Positions 27,315 to 35,728 of a stretch of 39,577 bases of DNA are shown piece after piece. Source of the DNA: Alphaproteobacteria bacterium (lineage in GTDB: Bacteria; Pseudomonadota; Alphaproteobacteria; Caulobacterales; Parvularculaceae); NCBI GenBank assembly GCA_030426465.1, contig JAUHYK010000039.1:1-39577 (forward strand). The letters are read 5' to 3'. The notes under the pieces were generated by a model. The model was not told the origin of the DNA. It made no database searches and saw only the letters and a list, made by a program, of their open reading frames with translations. Every line of letters starts with the position of its first letter. The stretch's first letter is position 1. The position numbers and the translations under genes were made by a program.

Positions 27315-27524
27315 TGGGGCCCCCGCAAAGTGATAAAAAAGATGCCCAAAAATGTCGCGGTCTGGACAAAAAGGTAAAGCCGACTATTGGGACCATAAAA
27401 CGGGGTGCGCAGCGGCGAGTTTTCGCTCGCGCTTTTTTTTCTTTCCCGTTCATCGTCTCAACTCTCATCATCTCTCTAACTTCAACGTCTGCGCCTGCGT
27501 GTTGGCTGGTGAGTTCCAGAGCGA

Positions 27525-27576
27525 AGGGCATAGGACGAACAGCCCCCGCCTAATGGCCGGGGTGTTCCCATGCCCT
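27525..27576. repeat. Long imperfect hairpin upstream of terL
   Basis: AGGGCAT (27525-27531) pairs with ATGCCCT (27570-27576), GAACA (27537-27541) with TGTTC (27563-27567), and CCCCG (27544-27548) with CGGGG (27558-27562). The stacked pairing over 52 bases is unlikely to be chance. Confidence 0.65.
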
Positions 27577-27782
27577 CCGCGTGCGTGTTGGCCGGAGCCG
27601 TCCCGTCGCTTTGGGCCCGATGCGTCATGTCGGACTGCGCATCAGTTGGTTGCTACTTGCGAGAGCGTCCGTGCTCCCGGCGATCAGGCTTCAACCTTTC
27701 GGACTGCCCTTGGCATTTGATCGCGCCCCGTGGTATGCCTTCGTCATCGCGCGCCACTGTCTTCCAAACCGTCCACGCGATG

Positions 27783-27812
27783 AGCGCCCCGCTAGCCGGG
27801 GCGTTATTCTTT
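27783..27812 (+). terminator. Plus-strand terminator upstream of terL
   Basis: AGCGCCCC (27783-27790) pairs with GGGGCGTT (27798-27805, one G-T pair) around a 7-base loop and is followed by ATTCTTTT. There is no T-tract on the minus strand, so it acts on plus-strand transcripts although all neighbouring genes are minus. Confidence 0.6.
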
Positions 27813-28094
27813 TCAGGCCGCCTCCTCATGTTCGATTGACTGTTCGGGGAACGTCGCCGCCGCGTGCGCGTGTAGTGCGCCTATGGCTTTGAGCGCAGCG
27901 CTGGCGCGCGTCTTCAAAAGCGTTCCCTGATATTCGATGTTCTCGACAGATACGGCCTTGCCGCGCTTCAAATCGTCGGCGCAGGCTTTGAAATGATTGG
28001 GCAACCTATCGACGCAGAAAGACAACTCCTGCGTTGCGCCCTGCGCCTTACTGTAAAGGCTGGCGAGTTCCTCAAGATCACGGTTAGACGCCAT
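27813..28094 (-). CDS. Small helical protein of unknown function
   Basis: 93 residues from the ATG at 28094; the frame opens further upstream but that part overlaps the preceding gene more than needed. Not recognised. It appears fully helical and may be a coiled coil (ASNRDLEELASLYSKAQGAT, then an Ala-rich helix around LLKTRASAALKAIGALHAHA). It overlaps the end of the preceding ORF by 11 bases, so the two are coupled. In the excised circle it would be the last gene of the integrase transcript. Confidence 0.65.
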   Translation of the reverse strand: MASNRDLEELASLYSKAQGATQELSFCVDRLPNHFKACADDLKRGKAVSVENIEYQGTLLKTRASAALKAIGALHAHAAATFPEQSIEHEEAA

Positions 28095-28329
28095 GATGCG
28101 CCTCCATGATCGCGGTGAAGGCCGCCTCATCCATCAGGACAAGCTTTTGCTTAAAGCCCTGAATGACGGTCACGTCGCCGCCGTTCAGAAGCCCTTCCAG
28201 AAAGATGACCTGTTCCCCGCAAAGCGGGCCGCCATATGTTGCCCGGACTGTAGGGGACGGCGCAAAGATGGCGCAGGCTACGTCGCCCGTGAACGCCATA
28301 GCGCTCCAATCGGACAACGCCTTGCGCAC
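28084..28329 (-). CDS. 3' part of the attP-spanning ORF
   Basis: The frame ends at 28084. The only internal start is a GTG at 28329, without a ribosome binding site, giving 81 residues. The same frame is open a further 35 codons to the att core at 28432 with protein-like sequence (SVFSETFSKPANNPTETNQE, then LTARLQTEKRVRKALSDW). In the circular form it continues in frame through the core to the ATG at 18225, giving 140 residues. Function unknown; the C-terminal half (EQVIFLEGLLNGGDVTVIQG) looks like a folded beta-rich domain. As integrated, the gene lacks its normal start and may be silent or make a shortened product. Confidence 0.65.
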   Translation of the reverse strand: MRKALSDWSAMAFTGDVACAIFAPSPTVRATYGGPLCGEQVIFLEGLLNGGDVTVIQGFKQKLVLMDEAAFTAIMEAHHGV

Positions 28330-28404
28330 CCGCTTTTCGGTTTGCAGCCGCGCCGTAAGCTCTTGATTTGTTTCGGTCGGATTATTGGCCGGTTTGCTAA
28401 AAGT

Positions 28405-28420
28405 CTCTGAAAAAACAGAG
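28405..28420. repeat. Inverted repeat next to attR
   Basis: CTCTG-AAAAAA-CAGAG is a perfect 5-bp inverted repeat 12 bases from the att core. It could be a binding site for the recombination machinery, but it also lies inside the split ORF. Low weight. Confidence 0.35.
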
Positions 28421-28432
28421 CCCTTAATCAGC

Positions 28433-28480
28433 TTCCTAATCTGGGGGCCACAGGTTCGAATCCTGTCGGGGACGCCAGTT
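28433..28480. repeat. attR, 48-bp direct repeat with 3' tRNA-Arg fragment
   Basis: Identical to 18152-18199. It carries the anticodon loop to CCA part of tRNA-Arg(CCT) without the 5' half, so it is not a functional tRNA. It marks the right end of the element, 35 bases from the pyc stop. Confidence 0.95.
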
Positions 28481-28515
28481 CAGCTTCGCTGATATCGCAG
28501 AGCTAATGGCGGACG

Positions 28516-31500
28516 CTATTCCAGCTCGACCAGCAGGTCCTTGGCGTCAACCTGGTCGCCGGCGGCGACAGCGATGCGCTTGACCACGCCGTCGGTCTCG
28601 ACGGCGACTTTCACCTCCATCTTCATGGCTTCAAGGATGATGAGCGCATCCCCCGCCTTCACCTTGTCGCCGGGCGCAACACGAATTTCGGTGACGGCGC
28701 CGGGCATGGGCGCGCCGACCGCCTTTGCGTCTCCGGCTTTCACCTTTTCGCGCTGGACGCTTTTGTCCTCACGCGAGATATCGCGGATCTTGATCGTGCG
28801 CGGTTGGCCGTTCAGGGAAAAGAACACTCGCGCCAGTCCTTCCTCATCGGCGTCCGAGACCGACTGGCACTGAATTATCAGAGTTTTTCCGTGTTCGATT
28901 TCGACGGAAATTTCTTTCTCCGGCGGCAGGCCATAGAAAAACTCGTCCGTTGGCAGAACGCTCATGTCGCCATATTCGGCGCGGAAGCCTGCGAAACTCG
29001 CAAACACCTTTGGATATAACAGCGCCGAAGCGAGGTCATTGTCGCCGACCACGACGCCCAACGCCTCTGCGGTCTCAGTGCGCTTGGCCTCAAGGTCGAC
29101 GGACGCCATATGTTTGCCCGGCCGATCGGTAATCGGCGTTGCGCCTTTCAAAATTTTCTGTTGCAGCGCTTTGGGGAAGCCGCCATGGGGCTGGCCGAGA
29201 TCGCCATGGAAAAAAGACACGACCGATTCCGGAAAGGAAATGTCCTTTTTCGGATTCTCCACATCCGCGCGCGCCAGCCCCGCCGAGACCATGGACAGCG
29301 CCATGTCGCCGACGACTTTGGAACTTGGCGTCACCTTGACGATATTGCCGAACATCTCGTTGACGTCAGCATAGGCTTGCGCCACCTCATGCCAGCGCTC
29401 GCCCTCAATCCCGAGAGAGCGCGCCTGTTCGCGTAAGTTTGTGAACTGACCGCCCGGCATGGCGTGGAGGTAAACTTCCGATGCGCCGGAGCGCACATCG
29501 CTTTCAAAGGCGGCGTAGAGATCGCGCACCGCCTCCCAGTAAAAGCTCAATTCGCGGATCGCTCCGTCATCAAGACCGGGGTCGCGAACATCGCCATGCA
29601 GCGCAGCCACGATAGACCCGAGCGGCGGTTGCGCGGTGAGCCCGCTCATGGAATCGAGCGCCGCGTCGACCACATCCACGCCCGCATCGACCGCCGCCAG
29701 AACTGAAGCAGAGGACGCGCCGCTGGTGTCATGGGTATGGAAATGAACGGGCAGCTTGGTTTCTTCCTTGAGCGCCGCCACGAGCAGCTTCGCCGCGCGC
29801 GGTTTCGCAACCCCCGCCATGTCTTTGATCGCCAGCATATGCGCGCCATGAGCCTCAAGGTCTTTGGCGATTTTCAGATAGTAATCGAGGGTGAACTTCT
29901 TTTCGTGTTCACTTGTCAGGTCGCCGGAGTAACAGATCGCGGCTTCGCATAGGGCGCCGGTTTTTTGCACCGCATCCATGGCGACATACATATTCTCCGC
30001 CCAATTGAGGGAATCGAACACGCGGAAGATATCGATGCCCGTATCGGCGGCGCGCTCCACAAAATACTGAACGACATTGTCCGGATAGTTGGTGTATCCG
30101 ACCGCATTCGAGGCGCGCAGGAGCATTTGCAACGGGATGTTCGGCGCCGCCTCGCGCAATAACTCCAGCCGACGCCACGGGTCTTCTTTCAGGAAGCGCA
30201 TGGCGACGTCGAAAGTCGCCCCGCCCCAACATTCAAGCGAAAAGAGGTTGGGCAACCGCCGCGCGTAATGAGGCGCCGCCTGAACCATGTCATAGGTCCG
30301 CATGCGCGTCGCCAGCAGCGACTGATGTGCATCGCGCATCGTCGTGTCGGTGACGAACACTTGTTTCTGTTCCCGCACCCATTGGCCGAATGCGGCGGGG
30401 CCTAGTTCTTTCAGCTTGTCGCGCAGGCCCGGCGGAACAGGACTTCCGGTAACATCCGGCAATTGCGGATCTACATGGCGCGCAGGTTCCGCCCTGCCCT
30501 TCACTTCCGGATTGCCGTTGACATTCACGTCAGCGAGGAAGCGCAAAAGTTTGGTCGCGCGATCTTTACGCTTGGGAAATTCGAACAACTCCGGCGTCTC
30601 ATCGATGAACCGCGTTGTGTAATCGTTCGAACGGAACTTCGGATGATTGACGAGGTTCGCGAGGAATACGAGGTTGGTGGCGACACCGCGAATGCGGAAT
30701 TCGTTTAACGCCCGCGACATGCGGTTGATCGCTTCTTCCGGCGTCGGCGCCCATGCCGTCACTTTTTCAAGAAGCGAGTCATAAAACCGCGTCACCTGCG
30801 CGCCCGCATAAGCCGTGCCACCGTCGAGACGAATGCCGAACCCCGTCGCGCCGCGATAGGCGACGATGCGGCCATAATCGGGAATGAAGTTTTCTTCGGG
30901 GTTCTCCGTCGTCACCCGGCATTGCAGCGCGTGACCGTTGAGATGGATGTTCTCTTGCGCCGGGATGCCGCTTTCCGGCGAGCCGATTGCCTGCCCTTCA
31001 GCGATGCGGATCTGCGCTTTGACGATGTCTACGCCGGTGACTTCTTCCGTCACCGTATGCTCCACCTGAATGCGCGGATTGACCTCAATGAAATAAAAGG
31101 CGCTCGTCTCGGCGTCCATCAGGAACTCAACAGTCCCCGCATTGTTATAACCGACCTCGCGGCCGAGCTTTAACGCCAGCGCACATAGCGACTGACGTTG
31201 CGCTTCATCGAGATAGGGCGCGGGCGCGCGCTCCACGACTTTCTGGTGACGGCGTTGCACCGAGCAATCCCGCTCAAAAAGATGCAGAAGATTGCCGTGG
31301 GAATCGCCGATCAGCTGCACTTCCACATGGCGCGCCTGACGGACGAGTTTTTCAAGATAGACATCGCCCTTGCCGAAGGCCGACAACGCTTCGCGCCGGC
31401 CGGTGTCCACCGCAGCGAGGAGTTCTGACTCATCCTCAATGACGCGCATGCCGCGTCCGCCGCCGCCCCAGCTCGCCTTGAGCATTAGCGGATAGCCAAC

Positions 31501-31968
31501 CTGCGCGGCGGCCTTTTTTATTTCCGCTTCATCGTCGGGTAAAACACCGCTTGCCGGGACCACCGGCACGCCGGCTTTTTCGGCAATCATCCGCGCCGAG
31601 ACTTTGTCACCCAGAGACCGCATGATCGACGGCGACGGGCCGATAAAGACGATCCCCTCTTCGGCGCAGCGATCTGCAAAATCCGGGTTCTCGGAAAGAA
31701 AGCCATAGCCTGGATGGATCGCGTCGGCGCCGCATTTGCGCGCGATGCGCACAATGTCTTCTATATCAAGATAGGCTTTGACCGGCCCCAGCCCGGCGCC
31801 AACCTGGTAGCTCTCATCCGCCTTAAAACGATGCAAGGCGAGCTTGTCTTCCTCGGCATAGATCGCGACGGTCTTGATCCCAAGCTCCGCCGCCCCGCGC
31901 ATAACGCGGATGGCGATTTCACTGCGGTTCGCAACCAAAATTTTCTTGAAATTCAAAGCGATCCCCAT
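28516..31968 (-). CDS. pyc: Pyruvate carboxylase
   Basis: ATP- and biotin-dependent carboxylation of pyruvate to oxaloacetate, the main refilling reaction of the TCA cycle; a cytosolic tetramer of about 1150 residues. All domains are present in order: biotin carboxylase (KILVANRSEIAIRVMRGA at the start, the GGGGRGM ATP loop, EVNPRIQVEHTVTEEVTG), carboxyltransferase (TDTTMRDAHQSLLATRMRTY, LFSLECWGGATFDVAMRF, HFHTHDTSG) and the biotinyl domain, with K1116 in EAMKMEV. I chose the ATG at 31968 by family length; the frame opens 16 codons further. It follows mmsB by 76 bases on the same strand. No minus-strand terminator is visible before attR. Confidence 0.97.
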   Translation of the reverse strand: MGIALNFKKILVANRSEIAIRVMRGAAELGIKTVAIYAEEDKLALHRFKADESYQVGAGLGPVKAYLDIEDIVRIARKCGADAIHPGYGFLSENPDFADRCAEEGIVFIGPSPSIMRSLGDKVSARMIAEKAGVPVVPASGVLPDDEAEIKKAAAQVGYPLMLKASWGGGGRGMRVIEDESELLAAVDTGRREALSAFGKGDVYLEKLVRQARHVEVQLIGDSHGNLLHLFERDCSVQRRHQKVVERAPAPYLDEAQRQSLCALALKLGREVGYNNAGTVEFLMDAETSAFYFIEVNPRIQVEHTVTEEVTGVDIVKAQIRIAEGQAIGSPESGIPAQENIHLNGHALQCRVTTENPEENFIPDYGRIVAYRGATGFGIRLDGGTAYAGAQVTRFYDSLLEKVTAWAPTPEEAINRMSRALNEFRIRGVATNLVFLANLVNHPKFRSNDYTTRFIDETPELFEFPKRKDRATKLLRFLADVNVNGNPEVKGRAEPARHVDPQLPDVTGSPVPPGLRDKLKELGPAAFGQWVREQKQVFVTDTTMRDAHQSLLATRMRTYDMVQAAPHYARRLPNLFSLECWGGATFDVAMRFLKEDPWRRLELLREAAPNIPLQMLLRASNAVGYTNYPDNVVQYFVERAADTGIDIFRVFDSLNWAENMYVAMDAVQKTGALCEAAICYSGDLTSEHEKKFTLDYYLKIAKDLEAHGAHMLAIKDMAGVAKPRAAKLLVAALKEETKLPVHFHTHDTSGASSASVLAAVDAGVDVVDAALDSMSGLTAQPPLGSIVAALHGDVRDPGLDDGAIRELSFYWEAVRDLYAAFESDVRSGASEVYLHAMPGGQFTNLREQARSLGIEGERWHEVAQAYADVNEMFGNIVKVTPSSKVVGDMALSMVSAGLARADVENPKKDISFPESVVSFFHGDLGQPHGGFPKALQQKILKGATPITDRPGKHMASVDLEAKRTETAEALGVVVGDNDLASALLYPKVFASFAGFRAEYGDMSVLPTDEFFYGLPPEKEISVEIEHGKTLIIQCQSVSDADEEGLARVFFSLNGQPRTIKIRDISREDKSVQREKVKAGDAKAVGAPMPGAVTEIRVAPGDKVKAGDALIILEAMKMEVKVAVETDGVVKRIAVAAGDQVDAKDLLVELE

Positions 31969-32044
31969 GAGCTCGTGATGCGCTGGGACACTATGACGAA
32001 AAATGCTGCAACGCAATTTTCCAACGTGACGGCGTTTTACCCAG

Positions 32045-32935
32045 CTAGAGTTCGCCGTTGATCAATTTCATAACACCGGAGAAATCGAGACCATCTTTTC
32101 CGGCCGCTTCCATCAGCGCATAGATCGCTTCGGACTGAGCGCCAAGCGGTGTCGCCGCTTTCGCTTTATGCGCAGCTTCCTGTGCAAGGCGCATATCTTT
32201 CAGCATCATCGCCGCAGCAAAACCCGGTTGGTAGTCGCGGTTCGAAGGCGCATTCGGCACTGGCCCCGGCGCCGGACAATAACTCGTCATGGACCAGCAC
32301 TGACCAGACGCCGTCGACGAAATGTCAAAAAACGTCTGCGCGTCGAGACCCAGCTTGCCGGCAAGATTGAACGCCTCGCAAGTTGCGATCATTGAAATGC
32401 CCAAAAGCATATTGTTGCAGATTTTTGCGACCTGCCCGTTTCCTGCGGCGCCAGCATGAAAAATATTCTTGCCCATTTTCTCCAGCGCAGGCTTGGACCG
32501 CTCGAAAGCGTCCGCTTCGCCGCCCACCATGAAAGTCAGCGTCCCTGCGGTAGCCGCCGCAACGCCGCCGGAAACCGGCGCATCGACCATGGAAAAGCCC
32601 TTTTCACTCGCGGCGGCGATCACGGCGCGCGCGGAATCCACATCAATTGTCGATGAGTCAATAAACAGCGCGCCGGATTTGGCGTTGGCTATCACGCCAT
32701 AGCTTTCCGTGTAAACCGAGCGCACATGAGCGCCCGCCGGCAGCATGGTCACGACAATGTCGGCTTCCTTCACCGTGTCAGCCACCGTCGCGCCGCGCGC
32801 GCACCCCGCCTCTACGGCGCGGTCCACGGCGCCGATGGAAAGATCCGTCGCGGTCACAGCAAAACCGGCTTTTGCGAGATTGGCCGCCATGGGGCCGCCC
32901 ATATTGCCGAGCCCGATAAATCCGATTTTCGTCAT
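32045..32935 (-). CDS. mmsB: 3-hydroxyisobutyrate dehydrogenase
   Basis: Oxidises 3-hydroxyisobutyrate to methylmalonate semialdehyde with NAD in valine degradation. The 296-residue protein has the Rossmann motif GLGNMG (8-13), the substrate-binding segment APVSGGVAAATAGTL (119-133) and the catalytic lysine K171 in GQVAKICNN. It lies 6 bases after the acyl-CoA dehydrogenase gene, in one operon with it and mmsA; its substrate is made two steps after that enzyme. No odd features. Confidence 0.95.
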   Translation of the reverse strand: MTKIGFIGLGNMGGPMAANLAKAGFAVTATDLSIGAVDRAVEAGCARGATVADTVKEADIVVTMLPAGAHVRSVYTESYGVIANAKSGALFIDSSTIDVDSARAVIAAASEKGFSMVDAPVSGGVAAATAGTLTFMVGGEADAFERSKPALEKMGKNIFHAGAAGNGQVAKICNNMLLGISMIATCEAFNLAGKLGLDAQTFFDISSTASGQCWSMTSYCPAPGPVPNAPSNRDYQPGFAAAMMLKDMRLAQEAAHKAKAATPLGAQSEAIYALMEAAGKDGLDFSGVMKLINGEL

Positions 32936-32941
32936 GGCGTT

Positions 32942-34090
32942 TTATCCCTGATATTCTTTCAGCAAATCTCTTGCGACAATGACGCGCATAATCTCATTTG
33001 CGCCTTCCAGAATCTGGTGCACGCGCACATCGCGCAACATCCGTTCCAGCGGGTAGTCTTTCAGATAACCATAGCCGCCATGAATCTGGAGCGCCTCATT
33101 GACAATGTTAAAACCAACATCGGTGACAAAACGCTTCGCCATGGCGCAGTGGCGCGTTGCGTCTGGCGTTTTCTGATCCAATTTCCACGCCGCCTGATAA
33201 AGCATGATGCGCGCCGCTTCGAGTTCCGTCGCCATGTCGGCGAGCTTGAATTGCAGCGCCTGCTGTTCGTTGAGACGTTTGCCGAAGGCGCGGCGCTCGT
33301 TCGAATAATCAAGCGCAGCCTTGAGCGCCGCGTTCGCTGTGCCGAGCGAACAGGCGGCGATGTTGAGACGCCCGCCGTCGAGGCCCATCATCGCGAATTT
33401 AAAGCCCTCGCCTTCTTCGCCAACGCGGTTTGAAACAGGAATGCGGCAGTCTTCGAAAGTGACAATTGCTGTTGGCTGCGCGTTCCAGCCCATCTTTTTC
33501 TCATTGGCGCCGAAGGAAAGCCCCGGCGTTCCCTTTTCAACGAGCACCGTTGAAATGCCTTTGGGTCCATCGCCACCGGTGCGCACCATCACGACATAAA
33601 GATCGGAAACCCCGGCGCCGGAGATAAACGCCTTTGAGCCGTTCAGGACGTAATGGTCGCCGTCCTTCACCGCTTTTGTCTTCAGCGCCGCCGCGTCGGA
33701 GCCGGAACCCGGCTCGGTCAGGCAGTAACTCGCCACCATCTCCATAGAGGTGAGTTTCGGGCAATATTTCTGACGCAGTTCTTCCGACGCAAACCGATCG
33801 ATCATCCACGAACACATATTGTGAATGGAGATATAGGCCGCCGTCGCGGTGCACCCCGCCGAGAGAGCCTCAAAAATCAGCGCCGCATCGAGACGCCCCA
33901 GCCCCGACCCGCCAACATCCTCGCGCGTATAAATGCCCGCAAGACCGAGCTCCGCTGATTTCCTGATCACCTCGACGGGGAAATGTTTTTCCTCGTCCCA
34001 TTTCGCCGCGTTAGGCGCGAGCTCATCTTCGGCGAAACGCCGCGCCATCTCCTGAATGGCTTCCTGTTCGTCGGTAAAAGAAAAATCCAT
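32942..34090 (-). CDS. Acyl-CoA dehydrogenase, isobutyryl-CoA type
   Basis: A FAD flavoprotein of 382 residues that would oxidise isobutyryl-CoA to methacrylyl-CoA in valine breakdown. Family signatures: [14 protein letters not shown] (82-95, as in ACAD8-type enzymes), the FAD segment [15 protein letters not shown] (122-136), [18 protein letters not shown], and the catalytic base E362 in [11 protein letters not shown]. The specificity call rests on this resemblance and on lying between mmsA and mmsB. The methacrylyl-CoA hydratase and hydroxyisobutyryl-CoA hydrolase that complete the route are not in the window. Confidence 0.92.
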   Translation of the reverse strand: MDFSFTDEQEAIQEMARRFAEDELAPNAAKWDEEKHFPVEVIRKSAELGLAGIYTREDVGGSGLGRLDAALIFEALSAGCTATAAYISIHNMCSWMIDRFASEELRQKYCPKLTSMEMVASYCLTEPGSGSDAAALKTKAVKDGDHYVLNGSKAFISGAGVSDLYVVMVRTGGDGPKGISTVLVEKGTPGLSFGANEKKMGWNAQPTAIVTFEDCRIPVSNRVGEEGEGFKFAMMGLDGGRLNIAACSLGTANAALKAALDYSNERRAFGKRLNEQQALQFKLADMATELEAARIMLYQAAWKLDQKTPDATRHCAMAKRFVTDVGFNIVNEALQIHGGYGYLKDYPLERMLRDVRVHQILEGANEIMRVIVARDLLKEYQG

Positions 34091-34098
34091 GTCTTGCG

Positions 34099-35598
34099 CT
34101 ACTCCATGGTCGGAATGACAAACTCAGAGCCTTGCACATCTTCCGGCCAGCGCTGGGTGATGGTTTTGATCTTGGTCCAGAACTTCACGCCTTCGGGCCC
34201 GTGTTGATTTGTGTCGCCAAAGCCTGATCGCTTCCAGCCGCCGAAGGTGTGATAGGCGACAGGCACCGGAATCGGCACATTGACCCCGACCATGCCCACA
34301 TTGACCTTTTGCGTAAACTCGCGCGCCGCGGCGCCGTTGCGCGTGAAGATCGCAACGCCATTGCCATATTGATGGTTTGAGGGAAGCGCGACCGCTTCCT
34401 CAAAGTTGCTTGCGCGCGCAATCTGCAAGACCGGACCGAAAATTTCTTCGTGATAGGTTTTGTGGCCAGACTTTGCATGATCGAGCAATGTCCCGCCAAG
34501 GAAAAAGCCGTTCTCATAACCTTGCAGCTTGAAATCGCGTCCGTCGACAACCGGCTGCTGACCTTCGTCGATCGCCATCTGAATATAATTAGCGACGCGG
34601 TCGCGGTGAGCCGCCGTAACAAGCGGGCCGAGATCGGAATCTTCAGACATCGACGGACCAATGCGTAAGGATTCCACTTTTGGTTTCAACATGGAGATCA
34701 GCTTGTCCGCCGTGCCCTCGCCCACAGGCACCGCCACCGGCGTCGCCATGCAGCGCTCGCCTGCCGAGCCGAAAGCCGAGCCGATGAGATTGTTGACGGC
34801 GTTTTCCATGTCCGCGTCCGGCAGAATAATCATGTGGTTCTTGGCGCCGCCGAACGCCTGCACGCGTTTGCCGTGTTTGGCGCCTTCGGCGTAAATATAG
34901 TTGGCGATGTCGGAAGAGCCCACAAAAGAAATCGCCTTGATGCGCGGCTCGGAAAGGATCGCGTCCACCGCTTCCTTGTCGCCATTGACGACATTAAGCA
35001 CGCCTTCCGGGGCGCCGGCCTCCATCATCAGTTCCGCAAGGCGCAATGGACAGGACGGGTCGCGTTCTGACGGCTTATTGATGAATGTATTTCCGCAGGC
35101 GATAGCGACGCCGAACATCCACATCGGGATCATCGCCGGAAAATTGAACGGCGTGATACCCGCCACCACGCCCAAAGGCTGGCGCATGGAATAAACATCG
35201 ATGCCAGGACCGGCGGCCTCGGTGTATTCGCCTTTCTGAAGATGCGGGATGCCGCAGGCGAACTCGATCACTTCAAGCCCGCGCTGCACGTCGCCGCGCG
35301 CGTCAGGCAAAATCTTGCCGTGCTCCGACGAGATCAGCTTCGCCAGATTATCCATGTCTTTTTCGACAAGCTCTTTGAACTTGAACATGACCCGGGCGCG
35401 GCGTTGAGGGTTCGTTGCAGCCCAGTCTGGAAATGCCTTTTCCGCCGCATCGACAGCCTTCGCCACCTCCGCAACACTGGCGAGACTGACCTTGGCCTGA
35501 ACCTCGCCAGTGGTCGGATTAAACACATCGCTGGTCCGGCCGCTCGCGCCTTCGACTGCTTTGCCGTTGATGAAATGTCCGTGAAGCTGCATCGCCAT
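34099..35598 (-). CDS. mmsA: Methylmalonate-semialdehyde dehydrogenase (CoA-acylating)
   Basis: Converts methylmalonate semialdehyde to propionyl-CoA, the last step of valine degradation; an NAD- and CoA-dependent aldehyde dehydrogenase. The 499-residue protein has [15 protein letters not shown] (148-162), the cofactor region [12 protein letters not shown], and the catalytic cysteine C283 in [11 protein letters not shown]. The start at 35598 is preceded by AAAGAG. The upstream open frame has no coding character. First gene of the mmsA, acyl-CoA dehydrogenase, mmsB operon, divergent from a LysR gene. Confidence 0.96.
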   Translation of the reverse strand: MAMQLHGHFINGKAVEGASGRTSDVFNPTTGEVQAKVSLASVAEVAKAVDAAEKAFPDWAATNPQRRARVMFKFKELVEKDMDNLAKLISSEHGKILPDARGDVQRGLEVIEFACGIPHLQKGEYTEAAGPGIDVYSMRQPLGVVAGITPFNFPAMIPMWMFGVAIACGNTFINKPSERDPSCPLRLAELMMEAGAPEGVLNVVNGDKEAVDAILSEPRIKAISFVGSSDIANYIYAEGAKHGKRVQAFGGAKNHMIILPDADMENAVNNLIGSAFGSAGERCMATPVAVPVGEGTADKLISMLKPKVESLRIGPSMSEDSDLGPLVTAAHRDRVANYIQMAIDEGQQPVVDGRDFKLQGYENGFFLGGTLLDHAKSGHKTYHEEIFGPVLQIARASNFEEAVALPSNHQYGNGVAIFTRNGAAAREFTQKVNVGMVGVNVPIPVPVAYHTFGGWKRSGFGDTNQHGPEGVKFWTKIKTITQRWPEDVQGSEFVIPTME

Positions 35599-35728
35599 TC
35601 TCTTTCTATTGCCCAGGCCATAGCCATAGGAGATCTTGGGGCTTGCAGCATACCGCCAATAATGCACATTTAAAATTGCAAAAATGCAAAGCCAGTTGCA
35701 CATCAAGCAAGGCGGAGGGCCAGCCGGT
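35599..35728. promoter_or_regulatory. mmsA / lysR divergent promoter region with palindrome
   Basis: The 130-base gap carries TTGCA-AAAA-TGCAA (35676-35689), a perfect inverted repeat about 40 bases before the LysR start and 78 before mmsA. Further TGCA cores lie nearby (TGCACATTT at 35663, TTGCA at 35696). It is a plausible binding site for the adjacent LysR protein; T-N11-A spacing can be read within it. Confidence 0.55.

Larger units (their letters stand above)
27315..27812. other. Gene-free structured region upstream of terL
   Basis: 498 bases without a supported gene. It holds a 52-base imperfect hairpin (27525-27576), a short direct repeat GCGTGTTGGCYGG (about 27497 and 27582) and a plus-strand terminator at 27783-27812. 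The several short ORFs here have unnatural composition and no ribosome binding sites. The terL promoter, a packaging (cos) site or a plus-strand non-coding RNA could lie here. Confidence 0.5.
18152..28480. mobile_element. Integrated head-only phage element (capsid-forming satellite-like) in tRNA-Arg
   Basis: A 10.3-kb element bounded by a perfect 48-bp direct repeat (18152-18199 and 28433-28480) covering the 3' part of tRNA-Arg(CCT). Contents from left: integrase operon, two paralogous small genes, divergent XRE repressor plus unknown gene, then portal, connector, prohead protease, capsid, HNH nuclease and large terminase (all minus), and two small minus-strand genes at the right end. Tail, lysis and replication genes are absent. 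All frames look intact, neighbouring genes overlap tightly and the att repeats are perfect, which argues against a decayed prophage. In gene content it matches capsid-forming phage-inducible islands, which build their own heads and use helper tails. Alternatives: a deletion remnant or a domesticated head module. Confidence 0.85.

Noticed and set aside
27307-27531. 74-residue minus ORF directly upstream of terL as a small terminase
   Set aside because: No TerS-like helix-turn-helix, C-terminal half of unnatural composition, and its start lies within the long hairpin.
27352-27892. Plus-strand ORFs of 89-122 residues upstream of terL
   Set aside because: No ribosome binding sites, Ser/Arg/Cys-rich shadow composition; some run through the plus-strand terminator into the gene at 27813-28094.
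18152-28480. Element as a gene transfer agent cluster
   Set aside because: Head proteins resemble GTA ones, but GTAs lack an integrase, att repeats and a repressor switch, and they keep tail genes.
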